In this document: positions 1 through 64,000 of the stretch, piece after piece
Numbering within the stretch: position 1 is the stretch's first letter
Layout: each line of letters starts with the position of its first letter
DNA from: Ryuthela nishihirai
Taxonomy: Eukaryota; Arthropoda; Arachnida; Araneae; Heptathelidae
DNA length: 64,000 bases
NCBI GenBank assembly: GCA_038380435.1
Contig: JAWZYU010000030.1
Location: forward strand, 62,383,817-62,447,816
Direction of reading: 5' to 3'
The notes under the pieces: generated by a model
Seen by the model: the letters and a program-made list of their open reading frames with translations, nothing else
Told to the model about the DNA's origin: nothing
Database searches by the model: none
Made by a program: the position numbers and the translations under genes

Positions 1-1678
1 CCACACATCCCCTACCACTTCTGAATCCACACTGATCATCACGCAATTGACTGTCAACCAGATTCTTAATTCTGTTAAGCACAATCATGAAAAGAACTTT
101 CCCTGGAACAGAGAGTAGGCTGATACCCCTATAGTTATCACAAGAACTGCAATCACCTTTTTTAAAAATAGGGATAATAATAGCTCTGATAAAACCCTTA
201 GAAACCATGCCTTTATCATAAAAGATATTCAAAATTTCAGTCATCCAAATGGTAACCAAAACATTCCCAGCTCTAAGCATTTCTGTAGTAATTTCATCTA
301 CCCCTGGGGATTTATGAAATTTAAGTTTAGAAATAGCCAAAATAACTTAAGATTGTGTTATAGGGCCAACATTAAAACCACCAATGCATCTATCATCATT
401 GCAAACAATAGGAGTAGAACTAACCACATTGTTCAGAACATCACTGAAATGCTCAGCCCACCTAGCCATGACAGAATCCTCCCCTTCTATAACCTTACCC
501 TGTTTATCCTTCAATCCCTGTATACCTGTCTGTTTCCTACCACACAGAACATTAACTATCTGGTACAGCTCTCTGCTGTTGTGCTGCCTAACTGCTTCCT
601 CAGCTTTGTCAGCCAAGCCATCAAGCCAAAGATTTTTATCAGTAGCTAACTGATCCTTTACATGTTTATTAAGCTCTCTATAATCCTTTCTATTAGGGCT
701 AGTAGGGTATTGATTAAGGATATTCCTGCAGTTCCTTCTTTCTGAAATAAGCTCAAGTGCCTTATCACTCAAATAATTCTGCCTCCTCTGCTCCTTTTTC
801 CCTAAAAGAGTACTGTTAGTTTCCAAAAAAGCCTGTTTAAAATGGCCCCATTCTTTCTCAACTTCAGTATTAAGCAAACCATGACTGTCATAATGACTAA
901 GTAACCTATCATGGTAAGCTCTAGCTATAACTGGGTCTTTCAGAGCTTCAGTATTAAAGGTAAATTTTTTAACCCTAGCACAACACTTTTTAAGTTTAAG
1001 TTGCAAAACACTTTTAACAAGGTAATGGTCAGATCCAATTTCAGCTCCCCTATATGCCCTGGTATTTCTAACAGAACTAGCCCATTTGCTGTTAATTAAT
1101 ATATAATCAATCATATTCTTATGCAGCCCATCAGGTGAAACCCATGTGTATTTATGTATGTCGTGGTGTTTGTAATAAGTGTTAGTTATTCTGAAACCAT
1201 TGAGTTTACTTACCTGTAGGAGACGTTGCCCATTGCCATTGCAGCTACCAATACCAAAAGGGCCTATCACCCCTCCCCAAAGGTCAGAGTCAGTACCAAC
1301 TTTGGCATTGAAGTCACCAAGAACAAGGGTAATATCTCCTTTCTTGACAGAATTCAAAATATCCTGAAGTTGTTCATAAAACCTATCCTTCTCATCCTCA
1401 TCGGCATCCTCAGTGGGGGCATAACAGCAGATAACATTCAAGTCTTTAACACTTGTCTGAAATTTTGCTGTAAGAAACCTTTCATTAATGCACTCATATC
1501 CTAGAAGAGCATCACTAGCGTGTCTGCTGAGAAGCAGACCCACGCCTTGGTGATGCTTATTGTCGTCACTCCCTGTAAAGAGAAATTTAAAGTTATTTTT
1601 AAGTATCTCACCTTTACCTGTCCATCTGGTCTCTTGCAAGCCTAGAATATCTAGGTTATAACGTTGGAATTCTTGCAT
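1..1678 (-). pseudogene. LINE ORF2 fragment: AP endonuclease plus start of reverse transcriptase
   Basis: Read from 1678 leftwards, a 443-codon frame encodes an apurinic-like endonuclease: LGLQETRW (catalytic Glu), LVLGDFNAKVG (Asp/Asn), MIDYIL and GSDHYLV (catalytic Asp/His). It stops with TAA at 347-349. The same frame then stays open to the window edge with reverse-transcriptase motifs SPGVDEITTEMLRAG, PIFKKGDCSSCDNYRGISLL and LRDDQCGFRSGRGC. One nonsense change therefore separates the two domains. The start of the endonuclease (the usual WNVRT segment) is missing or shifted; a weak GNLRT lies just upstream in another frame. The clade looks RTE-like, but this is not certain. Confidence 0.85.
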
Positions 1679-1689
1679 GAGGACATCAA

Positions 1690-2450
1690 GAGAATAATCT
1701 CTGTCACGTCCTCAAGTTACCTGCAGAGAGAAAATGATTAGTCGTTTTTTTTTTTAAAGAAACTAGGTTTATTGAGATAGGTAGGGCCAACAATATCAAA
1801 CAGCCCCCTGATCGCAAGCATGGGGCAAAGACCTGTTCCTCCTCCGCTAAAGGCTGAAGTCAATCGATGCTGGTAGGAACTTCAGGCACCACCTTTTCAA
1901 GTGGACTTTTTCAACAGTCATATTGGCTGCCTGAGACACATTACTCTAGTTTAGGCTTGACAGCTAACTTACTAGCTAAGTGAGGTTCAGGTACCTGCGA
2001 TGGCCTCTGATTAGATTATTCACCAGCTGATATAAAGTATCCCATGCCTCTGTTCACTTAGGGCTGGCAACCCAGAAGCAAACAGAAAACACAGCAACAG
2101 ATTCTCCCTCAACAGAGGCCCACCAATGCAGCAAGTCCAGTCTAGTAGGTATAAATAGTCAGTACCAGGACCCTGTGAAGTTGAGCACTCCTCAGCAGGG
2201 TTGAAAAAAAAAATGTTTATAGATGACCAGATCAGTAGGCCATACTGAACTGGCAGCCCTCCCATTCCATTCCCTTCCAAAAGAGAATCTCTTTTGAAAG
2301 GTACTAATGGCTTTCACCACGAGAATGCGGGGTTGGACATTAGATGCTAGACCTGGCCGGTTCTGTGCATCATCACTGGGGATTGGTACACAGCTCTCCT
2401 TCCAGTTTATGCCTAGCTACCATTTACAGACAGAGAGTAAGTGATGAATA
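1690..2450 (-). mobile_element. Probable LINE 5' region or adjoining repeat
   Basis: This stretch has a higher GC content than its surroundings and no credible ORF. Segments at about 2210-2430 resemble 11350-11540 (shared gaccagatca, catcatc and ccagtttatg blocks). It is therefore dispersed, and may be the 5' untranslated region of the adjacent LINE (inference). Confidence 0.4.
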
Positions 2451-2499
2451 ACATTTATCTTGTCAGCTTTAAAAAATAGAAATCAAGAACCTTCTGGCA

Positions 2500-2565
2500 T
2501 GTTAGTGCAATAATAGCCTTAGTTGGCCTTGTGCCATAAAACCACAAACAAACAACCAATCTTCT
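2500..2565 (+). repeat. Short LINE/SINE 3' tail-like sequence
   Basis: The segment ttgtgccataaaaccacaaa followed by a caaacaaccaa run resembles 25665-25715 and 39655-39705. These may be 3' ends of one retroposon family. The evidence is only this short similarity. Confidence 0.3.
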
Positions 2566-2622
2566 GGCATGACTCTCTGCTGACATTCAATCACAGAGAT
2601 AGGCAATGAGCAAATGGTTTTG

Positions 2623-2935
2623 GACTGTGACTAATTAATTCACAAATTGCCCCTAACTTTTGGGGTGAGAGTTGCCACTGTCATTAGTGCAGCAGGATCA
2701 TAATCTGTAGTTCACAGGTTTGAATCTCATATGTGCCAATGTTGAGATATGACACTGTTAAATCCCAACCCTGTACTCGGTCAGGAAGGGAACACTGATG
2801 AGCTTGGAGAGGCCATCAGATGGGATACTAAGCTTACAGCCCTTTTTGCAGGAAAACCATACCCTTTGCACATTAAGGAGCATGTGTGATGGTCTTGATG
2901 GAAGCCTTCCAACTGTCTCCTAATAGTTTACTAAC
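2623..2935 (+). mobile_element. SINE family A, diverged copy
   Basis: A tRNA-like head (cataatctgtagttcacagg, then a B-box-like ggtttgaatct) is followed by the family body: the tgttgagatatgacac segment, the cggtcaggaagggaacactg segment and the accataccctttgcacatta segment. The 3' tail is missing. About 144 bp (2623-2766) recur inverted at 5284-5427. Confidence 0.7.
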
Positions 2936-2939
2936 TTTA

Positions 2940-3468
2940 CAGACCCTGTCTTAGAAAACTTGCTTTCTATTTGATGAACCATCAACTTACTTGGTACTAT
3001 CATTCTCAGAAATTTCCTTTGAAATTCATATATACAGTCCTTAAATTTTTTTTAAATATTGTTCAACAATAAAAGTACTTTGTTACACAGCATGCACCAT
3101 TTTCAGTTTAAACTTTAAAAAAATAAAAATCTCATTAATGAGATAAAGCTGAGATATTGTTAAAATTAGATCATATTTGATAGTGATTAGGCAATTTTCT
3201 ATTTGAACAGTATTACCACTGTTCAGAAACAAACTATATCATGATTCCTTACAATTTCAATATTTCATAACAGGTTTCATCTTCATCTAGTCACTTGGTA
3301 CAATCATAAGGCTTACATCTTTTGTCCTAAAAGAGAATGCACTGATTTGGTTAAACCTTTGATTAATATTTTTATGTACGATTTAATACAGCATATTGTT
3401 TGTTTTGTTTTTTGAAAGATTGCCTTTTTAGAATTCCTTTTTTTTGCTTCTAAATGGATAATTAATAG
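2940..3468. other. AT-rich sequence, nothing identified
   Basis: Upstream of exon 1, this interval has no exon-like open frame with splice signals and no repeat that I recognise. Confidence 0.5.
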
Positions 3469-3689
3469 TACACCTATCCCTCGATTTACACGGTACTCAG
3501 TTCACACAATTTTGGCTTTGCACAGTCAAAAAATGCAAAAAGTTTCGATTTACACGGTACTGACTGAGATTTCCTTTCTATGTATGTCTCAGTCAGTACC
3601 GTGTAAATCGAAACTGGTTGCATTTTTTGACCGTGCAAAGCCAAAATTGTGTGAACTGAGTACCGTGTGTAAATCGAGGGATAGGTGTA
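3469..3689. mobile_element. Palindromic MITE with TA ends
   Basis: The element is an almost perfect palindrome of about 220 bp. Each arm starts TA-cacctatccctcgattta and continues through cggtactcagttcacacaat to a short loop near 3575-3590. TA at both outer ends suggests a Tc1/mariner/pogo-type insertion (inference). Both-strand ORFs here are by-products of the symmetry. Confidence 0.8.
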
Positions 3690-3818
3690 TAATGGTTTTT
3701 TAGGATAAAATATAACTTTAAAGTCATAAAAATGTAAGATGTAGTCAAGTTGCATCATAAATAAATACCTGGTGAATGTTATTACTTATATTCTACTTTG
3801 GATGCAATATTTATTCAG

Positions 3819-64000
<60,182 letters not shown>

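Noticed and set aside
3486..3758. Overlapping open frames on both strands at 3486-3758
   Set aside because: They arise from the palindromic MITE; the two translations repeat each other and resemble no protein.

Overview
This is an AT-rich, intron-rich stretch of an invertebrate nuclear genome. No bacterial-style genes, operons or ribosome-binding sites are present. The species cannot be named from the sequence. A metazoan with large introns and many tRNA-derived SINEs (for example a chelicerate or another non-insect invertebrate) fits, but this is inference.

One host gene spans almost the whole window on the + strand. It is a neurobeachin-like (NBEAL1/NBEAL2-type) BEACH-domain scaffold protein. 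I can place 23 consecutive internal exons from 3819 to 62594. Every one has an AG acceptor and a GT donor, all intron phases match across junctions, and together they give 1135 complete codons without a stop. The exons cover the long helical (armadillo-like) middle of the protein, a Ser/Pro/Glu-rich linker, the conserved segment before the PH domain, the PH-like domain, and the start of the BEACH domain. The N-terminal exons must lie upstream of the window. The rest of BEACH and the expected WD40 repeats must lie downstream.

The introns are a layered archive of mobile DNA. The left edge (1-1678, - strand) is a LINE with an apurinic-endonuclease domain and the start of a reverse transcriptase, broken by one stop. 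Other autonomous relics are four Tc1/mariner-type transposase pseudogenes (about 20.2-21.4, 34.98-35.65, 48.5-48.83 and 49.9-51.1 kb), a Ty3/gypsy RNase H fragment (52.3-52.96 kb), a second LINE endonuclease relic (28.2-29.0 kb) and a LINE reverse-transcriptase relic (55.57-55.99 kb). Non-autonomous elements include hAT-type MITEs with 8-bp target duplications, a TTAA-flanked piggyBac-like MITE, palindromic MITEs, and several foldback elements with arms of 200-540 bp. At least four tRNA-headed SINE families are present, one of which (54596-54986) looks young and nearly intact.

The primary transcript of the gene would carry many long self-complementary segments, the largest in introns 2, 6 and 12. 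The most useful observations are these hairpins, the nested insertions that give a relative age order, and the pairing of an autonomous Tc1 relic with its own miniature derivative. I found no sign of an undescribed protein system: the novelty here lies in repeats and their arrangement.
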